A program made the translations under genes and the position numbers. Of a stretch of 64,000 nt of DNA, positions 1 through 10,524 are shown in pieces; the first letter of the stretch is position 1; each line of letters starts with the position of its first letter. The notes below the pieces were generated by a model that had not been told where the DNA came from, did not search any database, and worked only from the letters and a program-made list of their open reading frames with translations. The DNA comes from VAZQ01 sp963840535 (lineage in GTDB: Bacteria > Pseudomonadota > Alphaproteobacteria > Rhizobiales > Xanthobacteraceae), in assembly GCA_963840535.1 (NCBI GenBank), contig CAWIZJ010000029.1, positions 62,001 to 126,000 of the forward strand, written 5' to 3'.

Positions 1-961
1 GCAGCGTTTTCGCTACGCGAAATCCCACGTCGCTCGCCCGGTCGTCGGGGCCACCGCGGAACCGCACGGCTGCCCGCAGGAGCCGGGCGTAGCTCAGCCA
101 GGAGCCGCCACGCAGGGCACGGGCACGACAGTCGCCCGATGTCCAGGCCGAGCCGTCAGCGGGCGCGCCGCGCAAGCCCTGCCCGTCCTGGAAGCAGTCC
201 TGCGTCCATTCCTTCACGTTGCCGAGCATGTCGTGGAGGCCGAATTCGTTGGGAAGGAAACGCCCCGCCGGAGCGGCATGGGCATGGTCGTCGCGGCAGG
301 CGACGAACTCCCATCTCCTAGTGGTGCCGGGCAGCTCTTTCGCAGCCTGATCGAGCACGTTGCCGTAGGTGCACAGGGCATTCTCGTCGTCACCAAACGG
401 GAAGCGAGGCGCCTCCGCCGGTCCGGGCCGCGCTCTCGCCGCGTATTCCCATTCTGCTTCGGCGGGCAGCCGATAGCCCTTGTCTCCCGTCTTTCTCGCC
501 AGCCACTCCACATAGGCCTTGGCATCGCGCCAGCTCAGGCAGGTCGCCGGATGCGATCCCGTTTGTGAATAACCGGGATTGCGCCACGAGCGGCCGGCGC
601 GGCCATCGAAAGTGCCATTTTCGAACGTCCAGCAGGTCGAGCCGGAATCGTATCCGGCCTCGCGCACGAATTCCGCGAACTGATCGACCGTCACCTCGAA
701 TTTTCCGACCGCGAAGGGCCGCGCGAAGGTGACGACGCGCTGCGGGCCTTCCCAGCTGTTGCGACCCTTCTCGCTCTCCGGCGAGCCCATCATGAAGGAG
801 CCCGCTGGCACCACCACCATCTCCGGACAGCGCTCGCAATCCCGAAAGCTCTCGGCGGGCTTGAGCGCGCGCTCCTGCACGGGGGCGAGCGGTTGCGCCC
901 AGACCGGCGCGTCGACGGCGCACAGCAACAGAATGGAAACCAGCGCGACGAAACGGTGCAT
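1..961 (-). CDS. FGE-like (SUMF1-type) exported protein, 3' end cut by window edge
   Basis: The frame stays open from an ATG at 959-961 to base 1, so the C-terminus is missing, probably by only a few residues because the family's closing GFRVAK motif is already present. A GGGAGG ribosome-binding site lies just upstream. The first 22 or so residues form a signal peptide (MHRFVALVSILLLC, cleavage after VWA), so the protein is exported. The rest is a formylglycine-generating-enzyme-type fold: a VVVPAGSFMMGS strand near residue 45, RLPAEAEWEYAAR mid-protein, GNVKEWTQDC and ALRGGSW near the end. The two cysteines that make true FGE an oxidase should follow RGGSW, but this region reads WLSYARLLR with no Cys. 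I therefore expect a structural or ligand-binding role rather than sulfatase activation. A related domain occurs at 53740-55320. Confidence 0.85.
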   Translation of the reverse strand, partial: MHRFVALVSILLLCAVDAPVWAQPLAPVQERALKPAESFRDCERCPEMVVVPAGSFMMGSPESEKGRNSWEGPQRVVTFARPFAVGKFEVTVDQFAEFVREAGYDSGSTCWTFENGTFDGRAGRSWRNPGYSQTGSHPATCLSWRDAKAYVEWLARKTGDKGYRLPAEAEWEYAARARPGPAEAPRFPFGDDENALCTYGNVLDQAAKELPGTTRRWEFVACRDDHAHAAPAGRFLPNEFGLHDMLGNVKEWTQDCFQDGQGLRGAPADGSAWTSGDCRARALRGGSWLSYARLLRAAVRFRGGPDDRASDVGFRVAKTL

Positions 962-1254
962 TTTTCCTCCCAAATCTCCGGCGAGCGAACCAGCCGGGCC
1001 GCCATTGTAGCTCCATTGTAGCGGAGGAGACTTGCACTGGGCTATCAGGGGCGAAGACATCCCTGCCGAACTCTGTAGCAGCCGGAGGGGACCTCGCCGG
1101 GAGAGAAGAGAATAGGATCGGGCCCGCTGCGCGTCACCTGCGCAGGAAGCCGTTCGAGCAGGCGCACGACGCAGGCGAGACCGATGCGCATAGGCGCGGC
1201 AGATGCCGTTCGCTATCATCGTGGCGGCCCAATGACGGAGTGACGGATCGCGCC

Positions 1255-2814
1255 ATGTCCCAACCCCCCGAAGCCATCATCCAGGACAAGAAGCGCCCCT
1301 TCACCGGGGCGGAGTTTCTCGAGTCGCTGCGCGACGGGCGCGAGGTGTACATTTACGGCGAGCGGGTGAGGGATGTCACGACCCATGCGGCGTTTCGCAA
1401 TGCAGCGGCCTCGGTCGCCCAGCTCTATGACGCCCTGCACGACGAAAGCACCCGGGAGGTGCTCACCGCGGCGACCGATACCGGATCCGGCGGCTACACC
1501 CACAAATTCTTCAAGGCGGCGCGCTCGCGCGAGGAGGTGATCGCCCAGCGCGACGCGATCGCGGCCTGGGCCCGCATCACCTATGGTTGGATGGGCCGCA
1601 GTCCCGACTACAAGGCCGCCTTCCTCAATACGCTCGGTGCCAACGCCGAGTTCTACGGCAAGTTCGCCGACAATGCGCGCGCCTGGCACCGGCGCGCGCA
1701 GGAGGCGGTGCTCTATCTCAACCACGCCCTGGTCAATCCGCCGATCGATCGCAGCAAGCCGGTCGAGCAGGTCAAGGACGTCTACATCTCCATCCAGAAG
1801 GAGACCGACGCCGGCATCTTCGTCTCGGGCGCCAAGGTGGTGGCCACCAACTCGGCGCTCACCCACTACAACTTCCTCGGCCAGAACATGGGCCAGGAGA
1901 TCACCGATCCGAGCATGGTGGTGATGTTCATCGCCCCCATGGACACTCCCGGCATCAAGCTCATCTGCCGGTCATCCTACGAGCTCGCCGCTGCGGCCAC
2001 GGGGTCGCCGTGGGACTATCCACTGACCTCGCGCTTCGACGAGAACGACGCCATCTTCGTGTTCGACAACGCGTTCATCCCGTGGGAGAACGTGTTCATT
2101 CATCGCGATGTGCAGCGGCTGAAGGATTTCTATCCGCGCTCGGGATTCGTCAACGGCTATACCCTGCAGGGCTGCACGCGGCTCGCGGTGAAGCTCGATT
2201 TCATCGCCGGGCTCCTCGCCAAGGCCGCGCGCGCGACCGGCGTCGAGGCATTCCGCGGCGTGCAGACGCAGATCGGCGAGGTGATCGGCTGGCGCAACCT
2301 GTTCTGGTCGCTGTCGGACGCCATGGCCTGCAATCCCGAGCCCTGGGTCGACGGCGCCGTGCTGCCCAACATCAGAGCGTCGACCGTCTATCGCCTGTTC
2401 ATGACGGAAGCCTATCCGGCGGTGCGCTCGATCGTCGAGAAGGTGATCGCCTCGGGCCTGATCTACCTGCCCTCCCATGCCCGCGACTTCAAGAACCCGG
2501 ACATCGACAAGTACCTGGCCCGCTACGTGCGCGGCTCGAACGGCATCGACTACAAGGAGCGCATCAAGACCATGAAGCTGCTCTGGGATGCGATCGGCAG
2601 CGAGTTCGGGGCGCGGCACGAGCTCTACGAGATGAACTATGCGGGAAGTCACGAGCTGGTACGCCTGTTTCCCCTGCAGCAGGCGCAGGCCTCGGGCTCC
2701 CTCGCGGAGATGGAGGCGCTCGCCGACAGGTGCATGGCGGACTACGACGAGAATGGCTGGCGGCACTGCGCCTATCGTGACGGCACCGACGTCTCGATCC
2801 TCGGCAGGCCGTGA
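1255..2814 (+). CDS. 4-hydroxyphenylacetate 3-hydroxylase (HpaB) family flavin monooxygenase
   Basis: About 519 residues, the usual length for the FADH2-dependent HpaB/PvcC family of two-component aromatic hydroxylases. The N-terminus (RPFTGAEFLESLRDGREVY) and the central segment with MGQEITDPSMVVMFIAPMD and SRFDENDAIFVFDNAFIPWE are characteristic of the family. The enzyme would use reduced flavin supplied by a separate reductase to hydroxylate a phenolic or related aromatic substrate; no HpaC-type reductase is visible nearby. I take the ATG at 1255 as start; an in-frame GTG at 1240 adds five residues and is possible, because the only GGAG (1237-1240) lies 14 nt from the ATG. The next gene, on the opposite strand, is a medium-chain reductase. 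The substrate cannot be told from the sequence. No frameshift. Confidence 0.85.
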   Translation: MSQPPEAIIQDKKRPFTGAEFLESLRDGREVYIYGERVRDVTTHAAFRNAAASVAQLYDALHDESTREVLTAATDTGSGGYTHKFFKAARSREEVIAQRDAIAAWARITYGWMGRSPDYKAAFLNTLGANAEFYGKFADNARAWHRRAQEAVLYLNHALVNPPIDRSKPVEQVKDVYISIQKETDAGIFVSGAKVVATNSALTHYNFLGQNMGQEITDPSMVVMFIAPMDTPGIKLICRSSYELAAAATGSPWDYPLTSRFDENDAIFVFDNAFIPWENVFIHRDVQRLKDFYPRSGFVNGYTLQGCTRLAVKLDFIAGLLAKAARATGVEAFRGVQTQIGEVIGWRNLFWSLSDAMACNPEPWVDGAVLPNIRASTVYRLFMTEAYPAVRSIVEKVIASGLIYLPSHARDFKNPDIDKYLARYVRGSNGIDYKERIKTMKLLWDAIGSEFGARHELYEMNYAGSHELVRLFPLQQAQASGSLAEMEALADRCMADYDENGWRHCAYRDGTDVSILGRP

Positions 2815-2835
2815 GGCGGCGCAATTCGGCCGGCA

Positions 2836-3843
2836 TCAGCCGACGCGGATCACCACCTTGCCGAAGTGCCGCGCCGCCTGCAGGTGCCGGAACGCCGCGC
2901 GCGCCTCCTCGAATGCAAACACCCGGTCGATGACCGGCTCCATCCCGCTCGCCGCGATGGCGCGGTTCATGGCCTCGAACATCTGCGCGGAGCCGACCGA
3001 GATGCCCTGCACATTGGCGCGGCGCGAGAAGATCAGCATCGGGTTGATCTCGGCGGCGCCGGAAAGGACGCCGATCAGGGTGATCCTGCCGCCGATGCGG
3101 ATGGCGCGCAGCGACTGCGCGAGCGTGGCGGGCCCGCCCACCTCGACCACGTGATCGACGCCGCCGCCGCTCCATTCCACCGCGGCCTTGTCCCAGTCGG
3201 GCACGCGTCGGTAGTTGATGCCGTGGCTTGCGCCGAGCTCGCCTGCGCGCGCGAGCTTCTCGTCGCTCGACGAGGTGACGACCACCTGCGCCCCCATCAG
3301 GCGGGCCAACTGCAGCGCGAAGATCGAGACTCCGCCGGTTCCCTGCACCAGCACGGTCTGGCCGGCGACGATGCGCCCGTGCTCGGCGAGAGCGTGCCAC
3401 GCCGTCACGGCCGCGCACGGCAGCGTGGCGCCCTGCTCGAACGACAGGTGGGCGGGCAGCTTGACCACCCCGTGCTCTTCCAGCACGGCGTAGTCCGCGA
3501 GCACGCCGTCGATGCTGCCGCCGAGCGCGCTCAGATGGGTGTCGGCGGCCATCGGCCCGGCGACCCAGTTCTGGAAGAAGCAGCCGGCGACGCGATCGCC
3601 GGCCCGAACGCGCCTGACGCCGGCGCCGACCTCGACCACCTCGCCGGCGCCGTCCGACAGCGGGACCAGGTTCGGCTTCACCTGCATGCGATAGGTGCCG
3701 AGCACGATCGCGAGATCGCGATAATTGAGCGAGCAGGCCATGACCTTGACCAGCACCTGGCCGGGCCCCGGCCTGGGCGCGGGGAGGTCGACCTCGACCA
3801 GGGCGTCGATGCCGGTCGCTCGCGGCAGTTGATAGGCACGCAT
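2836..3843 (-). CDS. MDR-family zinc-independent alcohol dehydrogenase / quinone reductase-like protein
   Basis: 335 residues, a normal length for medium-chain dehydrogenase/reductases. The N-terminal GroES-like domain has SLNYRDLAIVLGTY and VPLSDGAGEVVEVG. The Rossmann part has the nucleotide-binding stretch VLVQGTGGVSIFALQLARLMGA near residues 165-185, followed by VVTSSSDEKLARAGELGA, typical of NADP(H) users. I do not see the Cys cluster of the structural zinc site, which fits the zinc-independent quinone reductase/enoyl reductase branch. The start MRAYQLPRATG is chosen because GCGAGGA lies a few bases upstream and because the 102 residues before it in the same open frame look like no family member. 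It converges with the HpaB gene (21 nt between stops). Substrate unknown. Confidence 0.85.
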   Translation of the reverse strand: MRAYQLPRATGIDALVEVDLPAPRPGPGQVLVKVMACSLNYRDLAIVLGTYRMQVKPNLVPLSDGAGEVVEVGAGVRRVRAGDRVAGCFFQNWVAGPMAADTHLSALGGSIDGVLADYAVLEEHGVVKLPAHLSFEQGATLPCAAVTAWHALAEHGRIVAGQTVLVQGTGGVSIFALQLARLMGAQVVVTSSSDEKLARAGELGASHGINYRRVPDWDKAAVEWSGGGVDHVVEVGGPATLAQSLRAIRIGGRITLIGVLSGAAEINPMLIFSRRANVQGISVGSAQMFEAMNRAIAASGMEPVIDRVFAFEEARAAFRHLQAARHFGKVVIRVG

Positions 3844-4238
3844 GTTGTCCTCGCGAGTTGCCCGCGCCCGACCGCGCCGCGCGCCGTCCCGTGGCGCTCC
3901 GATAGAGGATGCCGGCGAGCGAAGGCAAGGTGCTCGCAAGGCGCTCGTCGCGTGGTTGACGTGAAGCGAGCGCTTCCCCGCGGCGTCACCGGTCCGATTC
4001 GGGCGGGACTGGCAACACGTCCGGGCCACGCCCAATCTTGCCCGACTCGGGTGCAACTTCAGGTGCTTGGAGGGAAGTGCCGGTTGACCCGGGCGGGGCT
4101 TGCCGTACCGCTGGTTGTGCGGCCTTGAAGGATCGGCCGCCAGATGCAATATCCCGCTATCCGGGCACGGCGTGCGTCTGCGCAGAAGCGACCAAGTGTC
4201 GCCGACCAGGCAGGATTGGATTAGTGCCTTCGACCCTT
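3844..4238. other. Intergenic region upstream of the reductase and tRNA
   Basis: About 395 bases between the divergent reductase gene and the tRNA. I find no open frame with a ribosome-binding site and no clear hairpin or operator. It presumably carries the promoters for both flanking genes. Confidence 0.4.
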
Positions 4239-4315
4239 GGCGGGGTAGCTCAGCTGGTCAGAGCGGCGGAATCATAATCCGTAGGTCGCCGGTTCGATCC
4301 CGGCCCCCGCTACCA
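4239..4315 (+). tRNA. tRNA with anticodon CAT (elongator Met or Ile2)
   Basis: A 77-base cloverleaf with encoded CCA. The acceptor stem pairs GGCGGGG with CCCCGCT (first pair G-U), the D-loop is AGCTCAGCTGGTCAGAGC, the anticodon stem-loop CGGAATCATAATCCG gives anticodon CAT at 4273-4275, and the T-arm is GCCGGTTCGATCCCGGC. The initiator type is excluded by the normal paired acceptor end. CAT is shared by elongator tRNA-Met and by tRNA-Ile2, whose C34 is changed to lysidine, and I cannot separate these by eye. There is no integrase gene or repeated tRNA 3' end nearby, so it is not being used as an attachment site here. Confidence 0.95.
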
Positions 4316-4538
4316 CCGAACCTGGAAGATCTCTCCCTTTCCCACTGCGTCGATTCAAAGCGACGTGTCTCTCGTAACGACTGGCAGGCAGGCCAGTTCG
4401 GCAAGCCGAACTCGTTGCTGGGCGACATAAGGGGGGACACAGCGAACCCCGCACGGCCAGTCGTCATAAGCAGTTGTTAACCTACTGAAAATATTGTTGC
4501 GGAGGAGACAGGGACAGATCCACGTACGGAGAAAGTTG

Positions 4539-4943
4539 ATGAACGCTCCAACATCTTCGGAAGCTGCCGAGAAATCGCTTCCTGTGTCGTCGGATGTGGA
4601 GGCGGAAATCAGCAGATTGGTGGGGCAAAAGATTCCAAGACCCCTCCCTCAGATCGAGACTGATGCCGAACGAATCAGATCCTCCGTCGCGCGGTTGACT
4701 TCAAGTTCGATCGGCGAACTCGGAGAGCTGACGTCCGAACTCCAGGAACTGCAAGAATTCCTGAGGTCCGAGGTTGAGCGCGTGGAGGGTGAAATCGAGA
4801 GCGCGCTGGCCGGAATCAAGATCATAATCGAGACCATTGCTCCCTGGAAAAGCACACCCGCCTCGTTAGCGACTCCAACAAGCGCTCGTCCCGTTCGTGC
4901 GGGCCCGGCGGCTAGTTTTGAAGCCGCGCAAGCGCGTCGGTGA
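4539..4943 (+). CDS. Hypothetical coiled-coil protein
   Basis: 134 residues from an ATG at 4539 with ACGGAG about 8 nt upstream; the longer open frame from 4494 lacks a ribosome-binding site. The middle (about residues 50-105) is rich in E, L and S with heptad-like spacing around LGELTSELQELQEFLRSEVE and then an IK-rich hydrophobic stretch, so a coiled coil is likely. There is no signal peptide or clear membrane segment. The C-terminus is Ala/Pro/Arg-rich and looks disordered. I do not recognise a family. It stands alone, 223 nt after the tRNA, and its base composition is less GC-extreme than that of its neighbours. Confidence 0.65.
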   Translation: MNAPTSSEAAEKSLPVSSDVEAEISRLVGQKIPRPLPQIETDAERIRSSVARLTSSSIGELGELTSELQELQEFLRSEVERVEGEIESALAGIKIIIETIAPWKSTPASLATPTSARPVRAGPAASFEAAQARR

Positions 4944-5039
4944 GCGCACCCTCCGCTGCCACGTCGCGAACAAAGGGGACCGAGCGATTTGCCCGATCGC
5001 CCGGTAAGCGGCGCTCGGCTGCCGCGACGCTGCGAAAGT

Positions 5040-5453
5040 TCACCGGTTGAACGATGCGCCCCGCGTCAAGAGCCCGCCCGAGTGCTTAGACACCGCGGGG
5101 GCGACGCAAGCTTCTGCCGAGGCATCGACGGACTTGCCGCCATCGGTTGACACGCCGGTTGTCGAAATCGTGATCCGGGCGGGCCCCTTCACCATGAGCA
5201 GGCGCTGCGTTCGATAGTGGCAGACACGCAGTTCGCTGTTCGCCAGGAGATCGATCCTGGTCCGATCGCCGATGATGTCGAGAGCGCCCAACAGGACCGG
5301 GGCCCCGCGAGCCAAGGCCACGACCCGCCCGCTCGCTGCCTCGACATATGCAACGTCGGTCACGGTTTCCTCAGCCGCCGACGGAGAGAGGCCTGCGCCC
5401 AGGCCGATGGCCGCCAGGGCGACCGCGGCCGCAAATTGGCTGATTTCCCTCAT
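5040..5453 (-). CDS. Small exported FecR-like protein
   Basis: 137 residues, ATG at 5451-5453, with an excellent AGGAGG 7 nt upstream. Residues 1-27 are a signal peptide ending SPSAAEE. The rest (SGRVVALARGAPVLLGALDIIGDRT, then LLANSELRVCHYRTQRLLMVKG) resembles the core of FecR-type periplasmic domains: a G-x-V strand, a 'ceiling' after GD, then a basic strand. A single Cys sits in RVCHYRT. It is a paralogue of the FecR-like gene at 15582-16280, which is operonic with a CHASE2 cyclase; here there is no partner. A perfect CRP-type palindrome lies 74 nt upstream of the start codon, so cAMP/CRP-family control is likely. The role may be envelope sensing or scaffolding; the exact function is unknown. 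Confidence 0.75.
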   Translation of the reverse strand: MREISQFAAAVALAAIGLGAGLSPSAAEETVTDVAYVEAASGRVVALARGAPVLLGALDIIGDRTRIDLLANSELRVCHYRTQRLLMVKGPARITISTTGVSTDGGKSVDASAEACVAPAVSKHSGGLLTRGASFNR

Positions 5454-5527
5454 GGTGTCCTCCTGATCGAGAACCCGGTGAAACCCCCCGACTGAGCCGC
5501 ACGGTACGTACGGCGCAGCCGTCACGA

Positions 5528-5543
5528 TGTGATGGCCATCACA
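5528..5543 (-). promoter_or_regulatory. CRP-type operator (site A)
   Basis: TGTGATGGCCATCACA is a perfect 16-bp palindrome matching the CRP consensus TGTGA-N6-TCACA. It lies 74 nt upstream of the start of the FecR-like gene (5040-5453). A possible -10 (TACCGT) starts 22 nt after the site, which would centre the operator near -41.5, the class II activation position. The identical 16-mer occurs at 5882-5897. Confidence 0.8.
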
Positions 5544-5642
5544 CAGATGCGGTTTTCGGAAGCGGGCCGATTTGTACGGCGAACGCGGGGCTTCACCCCG
5601 GTAGTCGGACGTAAATTCAGGGTCGCTGTGCGGACCGAGGCG

Positions 5643-5674
5643 AAAAAAAAGGCCGCCTGGGAGTGTAAGCGGCC
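5643..5674 (-). terminator. Rho-independent terminator after the 31-residue membrane protein
   Basis: On the minus strand GGCCGC and GCGGCC form a 6-bp GC stem around a 12-nt loop, directly followed by eight T residues. It lies 36 nt after the stop of the small ORF at 5710-5805 and would insulate it from the FecR-like gene. Confidence 0.75.
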
Positions 5675-5709
5675 CTGAGTGACCGCGCAGCCGGCGTGTT
5701 CGGCCGTCG

Positions 5710-5805
5710 TTAGGCCTTTTCCATCCGACCCCACAACACTGGGACCAGGAAGGGCGTCCCAAGCGCGACCGCGACGACTGCGAAAGCCAACATATCGAGC
5801 GGCAT
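5710..5805 (-). CDS. 31-residue single-pass membrane protein
   Basis: A short frame MPLDMLAFAVVAVALGTPFL... ending GRMEKA, with a strong GGAGGGAG ribosome-binding site 6 nt before the ATG at 5803-5805, its own terminator at 5643-5674 and its own CRP-type operator 76 nt upstream. About 20 hydrophobic residues form one membrane span, followed by a short positively charged tail. Its size recalls the small subunits that stabilise larger membrane complexes (for example CydX-like proteins), but I see no sequence match to any of these. The complete transcription unit around such a short frame is the main reason to believe it is expressed. Confidence 0.7.
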   Translation of the reverse strand: MPLDMLAFAVVAVALGTPFLVPVLWGRMEKA

Positions 5806-5881
5806 GGTGGTCTCCCTCCGCTTAGCCGGGAGCTCCGGCGCCTTTCATGGGACCAGAATGCCGAAGCACGGCTTGGGCCGA

Positions 5882-5897
5882 TGTGATGGCCATCACA
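5882..5897 (-). promoter_or_regulatory. CRP-type operator (site B)
   Basis: TGTGATGGCCATCACA, identical to site A. It is 76 nt upstream of the start codon of the 31-residue membrane protein. CATTCT begins exactly 22 nt after the site (29.5 nt from its centre), which fits a -10 element with the operator at -41.5. Confidence 0.8.
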
Positions 5898-6039
5898 AAA
5901 TGGTTGATAGGGAGGGCCGCCTCCAGGCGGCACCGTGGTCCATGCGTCGCGGCCAAATGCCCCCCGATGGCCAATATTCCTCGCTCTGACCCACTGGGAG
6001 ACATCGGGGGTGCCCCGGTTCGTTCGTTGAGCCTTCGGC

Positions 6040-8502
<2,463 letters not shown>

Positions 8503-8550
8503 CTCGACCGCGTGATGAAATTGCTCAAGGCATGATCTCCCAACCCGGTG

Positions 8551-8612
8551 GGTCCATCTAATGGACCATAGCATGGTCGGAATGAGCTGGAGTGACCCCA
8601 TTAATGGGGTCA
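8551..8612. promoter_or_regulatory. Cluster of three inverted repeats upstream of the kinase gene
   Basis: Three palindromes in 62 bases: GGTCCAT-CTA-ATGGACC (8551-8567), GACCAT-AGC-ATGGTC (8564-8578, sharing GACC with the first) and the perfect 20-bp TGACCCCATTAATGGGGTCA (8593-8612). They lie between the divergent kinase (minus) and RidA-like (plus) genes, 50-110 nt upstream of the kinase start. The first two share the half-site GGTCCAT/ATGGTC. This looks like an operator array for a dimeric regulator; none is encoded next to it. Confidence 0.6.
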
Positions 8613-8781
8613 TAAACGGAAACGGGCGCCGTCGGCGATCAGGCTGGCCTGCCCGCCACGCCTGCGAATGTCCGCAGTTTGGGGTAGGCCCACTACACGA
8701 GGACGATGCGCTTCGGGCCCGAAGCAGGAAATCGCAATGCCAACGTGGTAGCCTCCTTGCTCTCTACTATGGGAGGGCAAG

Positions 8782-9240
8782 TTGGAGCTCGTGACACATA
8801 AGAAATTCAAGGGCAGCCGCTTGATGCCATGGGGAAAGGGCACGGTCGTCACCGGCGCGAGGGGTTTTGTGTTTCTTGCCGGCAACACAGCAACCCCTGA
8901 CAATTACAATCCGTTCGGACAGGGGGCCGGCGCGGTTGTCGATGCGGCGGCGCAGTGGCGTAACGTGCTCACCAACATCAAGTCGGATTTGGAGGAACTC
9001 GGCAGTTCGCTCGAGCATCTCATCAGGCTGACGCTTTTTGTGAAGGGGCCATTTCCCAATGGCGGCGTGCTGGGCTCACCAAATTTTCGACAAGACGTGA
9101 TGGATGAATTCTTTGCTGAGCATTGCCCAAAGCACTGCAGTTACAACAACCCGCCGCCGTCGGAGTTGATCGGGGTTGCGGCACTTGCACATCCTGATCT
9201 CGTCGTCGAAGTCGTTGCGGTCGCGGCGTTGCCCGGCTGA
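8782..9240 (+). CDS. RidA/YjgF-YER057c-UK114-like protein
   Basis: 152 residues. The start is TTG at 8782, chosen because GGGAGG sits 6 nt upstream and no later Met fits the fold. The chorismate-mutase-like alpha/beta fold of the Rid family is recognisable from VTGARGFVFLAGNTATPD, QWRNVLTNIKSDLEELG and HLIRLTLFVKG. In true imine deaminases an Arg near the last strand (PxRxxVxV) binds the substrate; here the segment reads PPPSELIGVAAL, with no Arg, so this belongs to the non-RidA branches of unknown activity. It precedes an NMT1-like binding protein by about 100 nt on the same strand, so the two may be co-transcribed and handle a small nitrogenous substrate (inference). Confidence 0.75.
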   Translation: MELVTHKKFKGSRLMPWGKGTVVTGARGFVFLAGNTATPDNYNPFGQGAGAVVDAAAQWRNVLTNIKSDLEELGSSLEHLIRLTLFVKGPFPNGGVLGSPNFRQDVMDEFFAEHCPKHCSYNNPPPSELIGVAALAHPDLVVEVVAVAALPG

Positions 9241-9336
9241 GTTTTGACCTGAAAGGCTCGAACCCGTTGCGCCCAGCGGGGAATGTGAAATCATGCTCGC
9301 GCACGAGATTTCATCCCATGGGGTGGAGGATTGGCC

Positions 9337-10338
9337 ATGCTCGAGCGGTTCGTGCTTCTCGCAATCGCAACGGTTTGCCTGGTTCCGTCCGGCGCATCGA
9401 GCCAACCGACAGGGCAAGGGCTCGACCCGGTATCGGTGGTCGCGTTTCCGGGCGCCGGCAACTGGCTGATCAGGATTGCCCAGGGCAAGGGCTATTTCGC
9501 GCAAGGAGGCATCGAGGTGAGCCTGACACCGACGCCCAACTCGGTGTTCCAGATGACCAACCTCATCGAAGGGAGGTTCGACATTGCCATGACCGCGATC
9601 GACAACGTCATCGCCTATCTGGAGGGCCAGGGCGAAGTGGCGCTCTCGACGCAGCCCGATCTCTTCGTGTTCATGGGCGGCAGCGCGGCCATACCGGCGC
9701 TGGTCACGCTTCCAGAGATCAAGACCTACCAGGAGCTCAAGGGGAGGACGCTCGCGGTCGACGCCGTGAAGACGGGTTACGCCTTCGTGCTGTACGACCT
9801 GCTCAAACGCAACGGTTTGCAGCCGAGCGACTACAAGGTCGAGCCGGCCGGGGGGACCACGGCGCGCTGGCAGGGCCTGCGCGAACGCAAGTATGCAGCC
9901 GCGATCCTCAACCCGCCCATCTATCATCTCGCGAAAGCCGATGGTTTCAACATCCTGCAGTACGCGCGCGACGCCTACGGTCACTACGAGGAGACGATCG
10001 GCGCAACCCGGCGCTCATGGGCCAGGGCCAACGAGAGGAAGCTCGGCGCCTATATCAAGGCGTACGTCGCCGCGGTCGAATGGCTGCGCGATCACGGAAA
10101 CAAGGACGAGGCCGTTGCCATCCTGCGCAAATCATTTCCGCAGCTGTCGCCGGAATTGGCCGACGCAACCTACGCGGATGTCATCGGCCCGCGCGGGATC
10201 GCGGCGAAGGCACAACTCGATATCGCGGGCATTCGCAAGGTGCTGGAGCTGCGCAGCGAATACGGCGAGCCGAAAAAGCTGCTGACCGATCCCGCTCGCT
10301 ACTACGACCTGAGATACTACGAAGCGGCGATCCGCTAG
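9337..10338 (+). CDS. NMT1/SsuA-like ABC transporter substrate-binding protein
   Basis: About 333 residues with an N-terminal signal peptide (MLERFVLLAIATVCLVPSG, cleavage near ASSQ). Features of the NMT1/THI5-like type II binding fold are FPGAGNWLIRIAQGKGYFA, FQMTNLIEGRFDIAMTAIDN and TYQELKGRTLAVDAV, then a C-terminal lobe with AILNPPIYHLAKADGF. GGAGG lies 7 nt before the ATG at 9337; an in-frame TTG at 9331 is less likely. Proteins of this class deliver sulfonates, pyrimidine precursors or aromatic acids to an ABC importer, but no ATPase or permease gene lies in the window. A truncated second copy of the gene occurs at 12423-12898, separated from this one by a helicase/primase-like gene. 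Confidence 0.85.
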   Translation: MLERFVLLAIATVCLVPSGASSQPTGQGLDPVSVVAFPGAGNWLIRIAQGKGYFAQGGIEVSLTPTPNSVFQMTNLIEGRFDIAMTAIDNVIAYLEGQGEVALSTQPDLFVFMGGSAAIPALVTLPEIKTYQELKGRTLAVDAVKTGYAFVLYDLLKRNGLQPSDYKVEPAGGTTARWQGLRERKYAAAILNPPIYHLAKADGFNILQYARDAYGHYEETIGATRRSWARANERKLGAYIKAYVAAVEWLRDHGNKDEAVAILRKSFPQLSPELADATYADVIGPRGIAAKAQLDIAGIRKVLELRSEYGEPKKLLTDPARYYDLRYYEAAIR

Positions 10339-10524
10339 GCGGCAAAGTAGGTGGCGACGCGGGATATCGCCAGCAAGGGAGAGGGGCCACGAACTCGCAG
10401 CGCCGCCAATAACCTACTCTTGGAAAAACGCCGGCCTGGATGAGGGACGAACCGATTCTAAGCCGGCATCGCAAGGTGCCGCTGGTGACGGAGCTTCAGA
10501 AACGCCGGCCTAGGGACGGCCGAT

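Noticed and set aside
4239..4315. tRNA as an integration site for a genomic island
   Set aside because: No integrase follows and no repeated copy of the tRNA 3' end was seen downstream.
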